A DNA stretch of 64,000 nt from an uncultured Lachnospiraceae bacterium (lineage in GTDB: Bacteria > Bacillota > Clostridia > Lachnospirales > Lachnospiraceae), in assembly GCA_944384155.1 (NCBI GenBank), contig CALWSG010000045.1, positions 1 to 64,000 on the forward strand, written 5' to 3'. The notes beneath the pieces were generated by a model that searched no databases, was not told the DNA's origin, and was given only the letters and a program-made list of their open reading frames with translations. The stretch's first letter is position 1; each line of letters starts with the position of its first letter. Shown here one piece after another: positions 36,106 through 43,434 of the stretch. The position numbers and the translations under genes are program-made.

Positions 36106-36390
36106 ATGGAGGAAAGACAGCAGACGGGAAATCACAGAATGCAGATAATAAACCGCAGGCAGGGTATTATAACAGGAGTTATAGATGTGGTATCCTTTGA
36201 CCTTAACGAGATTATACTTGAGACCAATATGGGAATGATGGAGATAAAGGGAAAGGAGCTTCATGTTAAGAGATTAAGCCTTGACAAGGGAGAGATAGAA
36301 ATAGAAGGTGAGACAGACAGTTTTATATATTCAGACCTGAAAAAGTACAAAAAGAGCAAGGAATCCTTGATGGGAAGGCTGTTTAAATAA
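36106..36390 (+). CDS. yabP: sporulation protein YabP
   Basis: 94 residues, matching YabP in length and in motifs (NRRQGIITGVIDVVSFD, ILETNMGMMEIKGKELHV). YabP is a mother-cell sporulation protein required for spore coat/cortex assembly in B. subtilis; its biochemical role is unknown. It precedes yabQ by one base. The Shine-Dalgarno AGGAGG (36092-36097) is held in a hairpin arm. Confidence 0.9.
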   Translation: MEERQQTGNHRMQIINRRQGIITGVIDVVSFDLNEIILETNMGMMEIKGKELHVKRLSLDKGEIEIEGETDSFIYSDLKKYKKSKESLMGRLFK

Positions 36391-36391
36391 A

Positions 36392-36826
36392 ATGGGAGCT
36401 TTTATATGGAATGAGGTGGACTTATTTTTACAGTCGGCATGGTATGGAATGATGCTTGGAATGTCTTATGATGTTATAAGAATATTAAGAAGGATTGTAA
36501 AGCATAAAAATATTATTGTGTACATAGAAGATTATTTATTCTGGGTGGTCTGGGGAGTTATACTGTTTGCACTTATTTTTAATTATAATGACGGCAATGT
36601 GAGAGGATATGTATTTGCAGGGGTAATAATAGGAGGTCTGCTTTATACTAAGAGCTTTAGCGGCTTTCTTGTAAAATATATATCTATTGTATTGAACAAG
36701 ATAATAACATTAGTATTGAAAAAACCTGCAAAAGCAGTTAAAATAGTAATAATGAAACCGGTAAGATACTTAAAGAAAGGAATAAAAAGGGTATATGGCA
36801 GGCTTGGGAAGAAAAAAGAAGAATGA
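36392..36826 (+). CDS. yabQ: spore cortex biosynthesis protein YabQ
   Basis: 144 residues. Membrane protein with four to five hydrophobic segments (residues ~10-100) and a basic C-terminal tail (PVRYLKKGIKRVYGRLGKKK), as in YabQ. Needed for spore cortex formation in B. subtilis. It starts one base after the yabP stop codon, and its last 32 bases overlap the start of the divIC gene in another frame. Confidence 0.85.
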   Translation: MGAFIWNEVDLFLQSAWYGMMLGMSYDVIRILRRIVKHKNIIVYIEDYLFWVVWGVILFALIFNYNDGNVRGYVFAGVIIGGLLYTKSFSGFLVKYISIVLNKIITLVLKKPAKAVKIVIMKPVRYLKKGIKRVYGRLGKKKEE

Positions 36827-37097
36827 AGGAAAATTAGGTATTGCAGGCATATGCCTGGTGGTTATAATATTTGGAATAGTAATGTATGTAAGAACTAAAG
36901 ATGCACAGGGGCAGATAGAGGAGCTTAACAGGGATATGCAAAAGCTGGAGGAGCAGCTTAAGGAGGAGGAGCTGCGTTCAGAGGAGCTTGAGGAGAAAAA
37001 GGTATATGTTAAGACAAAAATGTATGTGGAGGAAATGGCAAAGAAGCTTGGGCTTGTGTATCCTGATGAGATAATATACAGACCAAGTGATAATTAA
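36795..37097 (+). CDS. divIC: septum formation initiator DivIC/FtsB-like
   Basis: 100 residues. Short basic N terminus, one membrane helix (LGIAGICLVVIIFGIVMYV), then a coiled coil (QIEELNRDMQKLEEQLKEEE) and a small C-terminal domain ending YPDEIIYRPSDN, the FtsB/DivIC plan. Acts with FtsL and DivIB in the division complex. The gene overlaps yabQ by 32 bases, so translation is probably coupled. In B. subtilis divIC occupies the same locus. Confidence 0.87.
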   Translation: MAGLGRKKKNEGKLGIAGICLVVIIFGIVMYVRTKDAQGQIEELNRDMQKLEEQLKEEELRSEELEEKKVYVKTKMYVEEMAKKLGLVYPDEIIYRPSDN

Positions 37098-37175
37098 TAT
37101 GTATATACTGGCGTTAATTTCTTTAAGAAAATTAAATCCCTCGATTCGATTAAAAAAAGCTCAAAAGCAGGATAG

Positions 37176-37241
37176 TGTCAAAAACTTTAATGAAAAAGGG
37201 ACTAGCTTTTGACAAAAAATAAAGGGAAAAGCGTATATAAT
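37176..37241 (+). promoter_or_regulatory. Spo0A-type promoter of spoIIE (21-bp spacer, 0A-like boxes)
   Basis: TTGACA (37209-37214) and TATAAT (37236-37241) are perfect elements separated by 21 bp instead of 17. In B. subtilis the spoIIE promoter also has a 21-bp spacer and is activated by Spo0A~P on sigma-A polymerase. TGTCAAA (37176-37182) and its inverse TTTGACA (37208-37214) each match the 0A box TGTCGAA at 6 of 7 positions. The start would be near 37248. Confidence 0.65.
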
Positions 37242-37283
37242 CCACTCTGCCGGAAGGGAAACGGCAGAATGGAGGATATAGAT

Positions 37284-38966
37284 ATGAGTAAGAGGTTTTT
37301 AAAATCAGTGTTGGTGCAGACCGCAGGAGCGTTTGCTGCAAGGATAAGTGTATATGGGTTTAATCCCATAGGTATTGGCATGTTTACTGCAATAATGTCA
37401 AGCAGGCTTATAAAATGGCCTACTATATTTGTTATGGCAGGGAGCATGTTATTTTATTGGGATATAATGGATACGGTGAAGTATACACTGGTAATGGCGG
37501 CCGCCTGTGCACTTATGGCAATGGCGAGGGATAAAAACAGCCGTGTAAACCAAGTGACGGGAGCGGTAATAGGAGCGGGTCTGTACGGAATTATGGAAGC
37601 TACGGATAAAATAATGGCAGGAGGAGGCGGGGCAGATTACAGCATTATCGCAGTGGTGGCAGTCCTTACCTTTTCATCATCTATAGTAATAAGCAAAATT
37701 ATAGAAGCCTTAACCGTGTCAGGCAGAAAGATGGACAGAGACAAGGACAGACATTTGGAAAAGTCTGTAGACAATATGTATGAAGAAAAAATAAAAATGA
37801 TAGCATCTTCCTTTGAAAAAATATCGAAATATATAACCACAATGAACAGGACAAGCCGGGAAAATGCAGCGGAGGACAGTATAAATTGTATTGCATGCAG
37901 TGACATGACAGTGTCCCAGACGGATATGATAAATGAAATATGGCGGGGAAGAATGATGGAGAGCCGGGATGCAATAGCATTACAGCTTGGGGAAATGTCA
38001 AAAATATTAAAGGATTGCACATCATCTTCATATGTGTTTGTACATATGAGTGAGGAGAGGGAAAGGTATTTAAGGCTTAAGCTGAAAAATATGGGGCTGT
38101 CTGTTAAGAAAGTAGTGGTGCTTAATAACAGGAGAGGAATAAATGAAGTTAATATAACATTAAAGACAGTAAAAAGCCGGTGCATAACGGTAAGGGAGCT
38201 GGAGAGTGCCATAAGCGACTGCTTTGGAAAGCGGTACAGAGTATCTAAGGATAAAGGAAATATAGTAAAGAGAGAATATGCTACATATAATTTTGTTGAG
38301 GAACCGAATTATTTTGTGCTTCACGGAACGGCAAAAAGAGGAAAGGACGGCAGCAGCATCTCAGGAGATAATTTTACCTGCATGGAGCTTCAGTCAGGTC
38401 AGACTCTTTTGAGTGTATCAGACGGAATGGGGCATGGACTGAAGGCATACAGAGAAAGTGAAATGGTATTGTCACTGTTGGAGGAGCTTATGGAGGGGGG
38501 ATTTAGCGAGGAGGCATCCCTAAAGCTTATTAATACAGTGTTTATGGTAGATGACAGTGATATATGTCCTGCCTCTGTTGATATGGGGATTATTGACCTT
38601 TATTCAGGGGTGTGTGATTTTATGAAAATAGGTGCGGCAACTACATTTGTTAAGCGTGGAGGCTGGATAGAGGCAATCAGGTCAAACACAATGCCAATAG
38701 GAGCAGAAGCTTCTGTCGATATGGAAACAACGTCTAAAAAGCTGTATGACGGTGACTTTGTCATAATGGTATCTGACGGTATAGTGGAGGCCATAGAGGG
38801 TGAGGATAAGGAAAAGTCCATAAGCAGAATACTTATGGATATATCAAGCGTAAATCCCCAGGAAATGGCACAGGAAATTTTAGAAAATATATTAAAACAG
38901 TCGGGGAGCAGGGAGGAAGACGATATGCTTGTTATGGTTGCAGGTGTGTGGGATAAATGTGCTTGA
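37284..38966 (+). CDS. spoIIE: stage II sporulation protein E (PP2C-type phosphatase)
   Basis: 560 residues, against 827 for B. subtilis SpoIIE. Four to six N-terminal membrane helices (to ~145), a linker region, and a C-terminal PP2C phosphatase domain with VSDGMGHGLKAYRES and FVIMVSDGIVEAIEG. It dephosphorylates the anti-anti-sigma factor SpoIIAA to release sigma-F after asymmetric septation. ATG 37284 follows GGAGG (37271-37275). An upstream in-frame TTG (37209) is the -35 box of the promoter and cannot be the start. The shortening falls in the membrane and middle region. Confidence 0.87.
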   Translation: MSKRFLKSVLVQTAGAFAARISVYGFNPIGIGMFTAIMSSRLIKWPTIFVMAGSMLFYWDIMDTVKYTLVMAAACALMAMARDKNSRVNQVTGAVIGAGLYGIMEATDKIMAGGGGADYSIIAVVAVLTFSSSIVISKIIEALTVSGRKMDRDKDRHLEKSVDNMYEEKIKMIASSFEKISKYITTMNRTSRENAAEDSINCIACSDMTVSQTDMINEIWRGRMMESRDAIALQLGEMSKILKDCTSSSYVFVHMSEERERYLRLKLKNMGLSVKKVVVLNNRRGINEVNITLKTVKSRCITVRELESAISDCFGKRYRVSKDKGNIVKREYATYNFVEEPNYFVLHGTAKRGKDGSSISGDNFTCMELQSGQTLLSVSDGMGHGLKAYRESEMVLSLLEELMEGGFSEEASLKLINTVFMVDDSDICPASVDMGIIDLYSGVCDFMKIGAATTFVKRGGWIEAIRSNTMPIGAEASVDMETTSKKLYDGDFVIMVSDGIVEAIEGEDKEKSISRILMDISSVNPQEMAQEILENILKQSGSREEDDMLVMVAGVWDKCA

Positions 38967-39035
38967 TTTTAAAGGCGTGATAGATTAAAATTTTATAGAC
39001 GGTAAAGAGAGGGTGAGAAGGAAGGAAAGGGAAAG

Positions 39036-40472
39036 ATGGGAAGATTATATGCGATAAGAAAAAAGGCATCTGAATATATAAAGGCAAATAAAATGATAGA
39101 GCATGGGGACATTATAGTGGTGGGAGTGTCGGGAGGAGCCGACTCTATGTGTCTTTTAAATATACTTATGGATATAAAAGAGGAATATTGTATCAAACTT
39201 GTGGCTGTTCATGTGCATCATGGCATACGTGGAAAAGAGGCAGAGTGTGATATGGAATATGTTGAAAGCTTTTGCGTGGAGCATAACATAGATTATCGCG
39301 GCATAAGGTATGATATTCCCCAAATAGCAAAAAAGGAGCATTGGTCACCAGAGGAAGCAGGGAGAATAAAACGGTATGAGGCATTTAATATAGTACTTAA
39401 GGAAGAAGGAGGAAAGGGAAAAATAGCTGTGGCACATAATATGAATGATAACAGCGAAACCTTTCTTTTAAATCTCTTTAGAGGAACAGGGCTTTTAGGA
39501 CTTGCAGGAATACAGCCTGTCAGAGACAATATTATAAGACCTATACTGTGTCTTGAGAGGGAGGAAATACTTACATATTTAAGGGAGAAAAATGTAGAGT
39601 ACAGAACAGACAGTACAAATGAGGAAACGGATTATACAAGAAATAAAATAAGGTTAAGGCTGATGCCCTATGTAAGGAAAAACATAAATGAAAAGGCAAT
39701 GGAGAATATTAACAGGGCGGCGGTAATGCTAAGTGATGTAAGCAGTTATATGGAGCTGCAGTGTGATAAGGCAGCGGAAAAATACATTGAGTGTCAGAAA
39801 GGAACATATATCATTAAGGATGAGCTGTGGCAGGAGGAGCAGGTCATAGTGCGGATGGTTGTAAGAAGGGCTGTTTTAAAAGCAGCAGAAAAGCTTAAAG
39901 ACATTACATGGGCACATATTGATGGAATTGCAGGACTTGGGAACAATACTGTTGCCAAGTCCGTAAACATTCCTTACGGAATAAGAGCTGTTAGGACATA
40001 TGACGGGGTAAGGCTTGAAAAGAATAAGCCATGTAACAGTGGAAGCAGGGAGTGTGTACCCGGCATAAATTTTGATTTGGACGATATGCTTGATGATACG
40101 GATAATCATAATATGAAATTCATATTTACTACTGAGAAAAACAAAAGTATTGATTTAAAGGAAAAGTTGTATACTAAATGGATGGATTATGATATACTAA
40201 AAGGTAATCTGTCAATCAGAAGCCGAAAACCGGGAGATTACATGGTGATAGGCAGTGATGGGCAGAGGAAAAAGCTAAAGGATATACTGATTGATACTAA
40301 AGTTCCCAGAGAGGACAGGGATAAGCTGGTGCTTTTGGCAAAGGACTCAGAAATTTTGTGGATTGCCGGTGGCAGAATGAGTGAACGCTGTAAGATTACA
40401 GATAAAACAGAGAAAATTGTAAGAGTAGATTACAGGGAGACAACTGTCAGTGATATGGAATCAGAAGGATAG
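39036..40472 (+). CDS. tilS: tRNA(Ile)-lysidine synthase
   Basis: 478 residues. N-terminal PP-loop ATPase (VVGVSGGADSMCLLNIL), HGIRGKEAECD and HNMNDNSETFLLNLFRGTGL motifs, and C-terminal TilS domains (LSIRSRKPGDYMV, KLKDILIDTKVPREDR). It converts the wobble C34 of tRNA-Ile(CAU) to lysidine so it reads AUA, a codon used very often in this genome. It sits in the conserved spoIIE-tilS-hpt-ftsH cluster, 24 bp before hpt. Confidence 0.94.
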   Translation: MGRLYAIRKKASEYIKANKMIEHGDIIVVGVSGGADSMCLLNILMDIKEEYCIKLVAVHVHHGIRGKEAECDMEYVESFCVEHNIDYRGIRYDIPQIAKKEHWSPEEAGRIKRYEAFNIVLKEEGGKGKIAVAHNMNDNSETFLLNLFRGTGLLGLAGIQPVRDNIIRPILCLEREEILTYLREKNVEYRTDSTNEETDYTRNKIRLRLMPYVRKNINEKAMENINRAAVMLSDVSSYMELQCDKAAEKYIECQKGTYIIKDELWQEEQVIVRMVVRRAVLKAAEKLKDITWAHIDGIAGLGNNTVAKSVNIPYGIRAVRTYDGVRLEKNKPCNSGSRECVPGINFDLDDMLDDTDNHNMKFIFTTEKNKSIDLKEKLYTKWMDYDILKGNLSIRSRKPGDYMVIGSDGQRKKLKDILIDTKVPREDRDKLVLLAKDSEILWIAGGRMSERCKITDKTEKIVRVDYRETTVSDMESEG

Positions 40473-40496
40473 GAGATAAAAGAAACGGAGAAACGT

Positions 40497-41021
40497 ATGA
40501 GTGAAAAGGTAAGTGTGTTAATTGATGAGAATACAATAGATAAAAGAGTAAGGGAAATGGGCGAAGCCATAAGCAGGGAATACGCCGGAGAGGAGCTGCA
40601 TCTTATATGTGTGCTTAAGGGAGGGGTATTCTTCATGTGCGAGCTGGCAAAGAGAATAACGGTTCCCGTATCTATGGATTTTATGGCTGTGTCAAGCTAC
40701 GGGGCAGGAACAGAGAGCAGCGGAAGGATTAAAATAATTAAGGATTTAGACGAACCTATTGAGGGGAAAAATGTTCTTTTAGTGGAGGATATTATCGACT
40801 CAGGAAAGACCCTTAGCTTTCTTATGGAAATGTTAAAAAGCAGAAAACCAAAAAGTCTCAGGCTGTGTACACTTTTAGATAAGCCGGACAGAAGGGTATG
40901 TAAAGTGGAAGTTAATCATACAGGATTTACTATTCCCGACAGCTTTGTTGTGGGATATGGTCTTGATTATGCTCAAAAATATAGAAATTTGCCATATATC
41001 GGTGTGGCAGAAATTAATTAG
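40497..41021 (+). CDS. hpt: hypoxanthine phosphoribosyltransferase
   Basis: 174 residues. PRTase fold with [17 protein letters not shown], the PRPP loop [14 protein letters not shown] and [19 protein letters not shown]. Salvages hypoxanthine/guanine to IMP/GMP. It lies between tilS and ftsH (11 bp upstream of ftsH), the usual Firmicute arrangement. Confidence 0.95.
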   Translation: MSEKVSVLIDENTIDKRVREMGEAISREYAGEELHLICVLKGGVFFMCELAKRITVPVSMDFMAVSSYGAGTESSGRIKIIKDLDEPIEGKNVLLVEDIIDSGKTLSFLMEMLKSRKPKSLRLCTLLDKPDRRVCKVEVNHTGFTIPDSFVVGYGLDYAQKYRNLPYIGVAEIN

Positions 41022-41032
41022 GAGGTAGAAAA

Positions 41033-42862
41033 TTGAATAAGCAGGCAAAGGGCTTTGGTTTTTATATTGCAATTTTGTTAGTAATTTTTGCAGTATATAC
41101 CTTGGCAAAATTATCACTGACAACAAACAATTCCTATACCTATCAGGATTTTAGGAGTGATGTTAAGGAAGAAAAGGTAAAGGAAATCGTAATATCCCAG
41201 AACAAGGAAATACCCACGGGATATATTTCAGTAACCTTAAAAAGCAATGATGTAAAAAAAATGTATGTTTCAGATGTTAATGTGATTATGGAAATAGCAG
41301 ATGAGGCAGACATAGAGTATACTTTGGGAGATGTAGAGAGAGACAGCGTATTTCTTACTACTATTCTTCCGGTAATAATAGTAGCCGGTGTAGTGCTGGT
41401 GTTTATGTTTATGATGAATGGCCAGGCGGCATCAGGCGGCGGCGGAAGCAAAATGATGAATTTTGGAAAAAGCCGGGCAAAGCTTATGAACGATATGTCC
41501 AAAAAAGTTACATTTAAGGATGTGGCAGGATTAAGTGAGGAAAAAGATGAGCTTGAGGAAATAGTTGATTTCCTGAAGGAGCCTAAAAAATATATAGAGG
41601 TAGGTGCGAGAATACCTAAGGGAGTTATACTGGTAGGACCTCCGGGAACAGGTAAGACTCTTCTTGCAAAGGCAATAGCCGGCGAGGCGGGAGTTCCTTT
41701 CTTTAGTATATCAGGCTCCGATTTTGTTGAAATGTTTGTAGGTGTAGGTGCATCCAGAGTGAGAGATTTATTTGAGGAGGCAAAGAAAAACTCACCGTGT
41801 ATAGTGTTTATAGATGAAATTGATGCTGTGGCAAGACGCCGTGGAACAGGAATGGGAGGCGGACATGACGAGAGGGAGCAGACCTTAAATCAGCTTCTTG
41901 TGGAGATGGACGGCTTTGGCGTTAATGAGGGAATTATTGTTATGGCTGCAACAAACAGGGTGGATATACTTGACCCTGCAATATTAAGACCGGGACGTTT
42001 TGACAGAAAGATACATGTGGGAAGACCTGATGTAAAGGGACGTCTTGAGATACTTAAAGTCCATGCCAAGAATAAGCCGTTAGGTGATGATGTTGACCTT
42101 GAGAGGGTGGCACAGACTACAGCAGGCTTTACGGGAGCAGACCTTGAAAATCTCCTTAATGAATCGGCAATTCATGCTGCAAAGAATCAAAGAAAGTATA
42201 TTATACAGGAGGATATAGATAAATCCTTTATAAAAATCGGCATAGGAACAGAAAAAAAGAGCCGTATTATATCAGAGAAGGAAAAGAAAATTACTGCATA
42301 TCACGAGGCAGGTCACGCTATTTTGTTCCATGTGCTTCCTGATGTGGGACCTGTTCATACGGTGTCTGTCATACCTACGGGAAATGGAGCGGCAGGATAT
42401 ACAATGCCTCTGCCTGAAAAGGACGAAATGTTTAATACAAAGGGAAAGATGCTTCAGAATATTATGGTAAGCCTTGGAGGAAGAATAGCAGAGGAGCTGA
42501 CCTTTGACGATATTACAACAGGAGCCTCACAGGATATTAAGCAGGCAACAGCCATAGCCAAATCAATGGTTACAAAGTATGGTATGTCAGATAATCTGGG
42601 ACTTATATGTTATGGAAATGACGAGGAAGAGGTATTCCTTGGACGTGACCTTGGACACGGAAGAGGTTATGCAGAGGATACGGCATCAACAATAGATAAG
42701 GAAGTTAAAAATATTGTAGATGATTGTTATATTAAGGCAAAAGAAATAATTAACCGGCATACAGACGTGCTTGAAAAGTGCGCAAAGCTTCTTATAGAGA
42801 AGGAAAAAATAGGGCAGGAGGAGTTTGAAGCTTTGTTTGATGCAGGAGGAGCAGAGGCTTAA
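41033..42862 (+). CDS. ftsH: ATP-dependent zinc metalloprotease FtsH
   Basis: 609 residues. Two membrane helices (~8-26 and ~103-123) flank an extracytoplasmic domain; then the AAA+ module with Walker [14 protein letters not shown] and SRH region [19 protein letters not shown], and the M41 protease with zinc site [10 protein letters not shown] hexameric membrane protease, presumably regulated by HflK/HflC (7331, 8508). TTG start with a strong GGAGG RBS. Last gene of the cluster; no clear intrinsic terminator directly after it. Confidence 0.96.
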   Translation: MNKQAKGFGFYIAILLVIFAVYTLAKLSLTTNNSYTYQDFRSDVKEEKVKEIVISQNKEIPTGYISVTLKSNDVKKMYVSDVNVIMEIADEADIEYTLGDVERDSVFLTTILPVIIVAGVVLVFMFMMNGQAASGGGGSKMMNFGKSRAKLMNDMSKKVTFKDVAGLSEEKDELEEIVDFLKEPKKYIEVGARIPKGVILVGPPGTGKTLLAKAIAGEAGVPFFSISGSDFVEMFVGVGASRVRDLFEEAKKNSPCIVFIDEIDAVARRRGTGMGGGHDEREQTLNQLLVEMDGFGVNEGIIVMAATNRVDILDPAILRPGRFDRKIHVGRPDVKGRLEILKVHAKNKPLGDDVDLERVAQTTAGFTGADLENLLNESAIHAAKNQRKYIIQEDIDKSFIKIGIGTEKKSRIISEKEKKITAYHEAGHAILFHVLPDVGPVHTVSVIPTGNGAAGYTMPLPEKDEMFNTKGKMLQNIMVSLGGRIAEELTFDDITTGASQDIKQATAIAKSMVTKYGMSDNLGLICYGNDEEEVFLGRDLGHGRGYAEDTASTIDKEVKNIVDDCYIKAKEIINRHTDVLEKCAKLLIEKEKIGQEEFEALFDAGGAEA

Positions 42863-42950
42863 AAATACTATGTAAAAATTACTAAGGCTATAGTAATATA
42901 TTCTTTTGTAATTGTTAAAATAAATAAGGCGGGAAAAGATATATACAAAA

Positions 42951-43016
42951 TGCACAAAAGAAAAATGTAAAAAAAAGTAACTTTGTGCAGACTTTTGAGT
43001 ATACAGATGTTATACT
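42951..43016 (+). promoter_or_regulatory. promoter and inverted-repeat operator of sRNA copy 1
   Basis: Half-sites TGCACAAA (42951-42958) and TTTGTGCA (42982-42989) form an inverted repeat with starts 31 bp apart. An extended -10, TG-T-TATACT, ends at 43016. There is no recognisable -35; the expected place overlaps the right half-site. The same layout recurs at copy 2. Confidence 0.65.
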
Positions 43017-43021
43017 ATGAA

Positions 43022-43120
43022 ACGTAAAAACCCCCCAATACATTATATAGTTTTTGCTACACCCCATAAAAACGAAATACCTTCTCCTAAAACAGGCAGC
43101 TTTGGCTGCCTGTTTTACTT
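43022..43120 (+). ncRNA. candidate C-rich small RNA, copy 1
   Basis: Predicted ~95-nt transcript from the extended -10 at 43008-43016. The 5' part forms GTAAAAAC (43024-43031) / GTTTTTGC (43050-43057) around an 18-nt loop with a run of Cs. A C-rich unpaired stretch (ACACCCC) and CTTCTCCT (43081-43088) follow, then a 12-bp terminator stem (43089-43100/43105-43116) with a TTTG loop. No credible ORF. CTTCTCCT is complementary to Shine-Dalgarno AGGAG, as in known Gram-positive regulatory sRNAs. No named RNA family was recognised. Confidence 0.65.
43089..43116 (+). terminator. terminator hairpin of sRNA copy 1
   Basis: AAAACAGGCAGC / GCTGCCTGTTTT, loop TTTG. The U-run comes from the 3' arm itself plus ACTTTG. 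Confidence 0.75.
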
Positions 43121-43173
43121 TGCATGTATATGAAAATTTTTGTGCAAAACAAATAACGGCAATATGTAAAATA

Positions 43174-43239
43174 TGCACAAAACTAAAACTAAATTATTGT
43201 TATATTTGTGCAGACTTTTGTGCACACAGGTGTTATACT
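43174..43239 (+). promoter_or_regulatory. promoter and inverted-repeat operator of sRNA copy 2
   Basis: TGCACAAA (43174-43181) and TTTGTGCA (43205-43212) again start 31 bp apart and the right one again lies 29 bp before the -10 (TG-T-TATACT, 43231-43239). The 23 bp between the half-sites differ almost completely from copy 1. A further TTTGTGCA lies at 43217-43224 and one at 43139-43146. Confidence 0.65.
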
Positions 43240-43244
43240 ATGAA

Positions 43245-43343
43245 ACGTAAAAACCCCCCAATACATTATATAGTTTTTGCTACACCCCATAAAAACAAAA
43301 TACCTTCTCCTAAAGCAGACAGCTTCGGCTGTCTGCTTTACTT
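43245..43343 (+). ncRNA. candidate C-rich small RNA, copy 2
   Basis: Starts 223 bp after copy 1 and is almost identical through the C-rich region (GTAAAAAC 43247-43254, GTTTTTGC 43273-43280, CTTCTCCT 43304-43311). Differences concentrate in the terminator stem, where two base pairs changed on both sides, and in its loop (TTCG for TTTG). A second independent unit rather than a leader of the next gene, because it has its own promoter and terminator. The GH13 gene starts 92 bp further on. Confidence 0.65.
43312..43339 (+). terminator. terminator hairpin of sRNA copy 2
   Basis: AAAGCAGACAGC / GCTGTCTGCTTT, loop TTCG. Compared with copy 1, an A-T pair became G-C and a G-C pair became A-T. Confidence 0.75.
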
Positions 43344-43434
43344 TGCAGAAAAATTATTAATTTCAATATAGACAAAAATATCGGTGTATATTAAAATATA
43401 TGTAATCTGTAAACCGTTTTTTTAGGAGGGACAT

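Noticed and set aside
37209..37283. TTG start giving a longer SpoIIE
   Set aside because: The TTG is the -35 hexamer of a well-formed promoter whose transcript begins about 40 bp later. ATG 37284 has a strong GGAGG.
43054..43371. 105-codon plus-strand ORF across the sRNA pair
   Set aside because: It runs through two promoters and two terminator hairpins and through a duplicated non-coding unit, has Cys-rich composition typical of chance translation, and has no RBS.
42863..43434. Tandem riboswitch controlling the GH13 gene
   Set aside because: Each unit has its own promoter and its own terminator, and the last terminator ends 95 bp before the gene, so independent sRNAs fit better than a leader.
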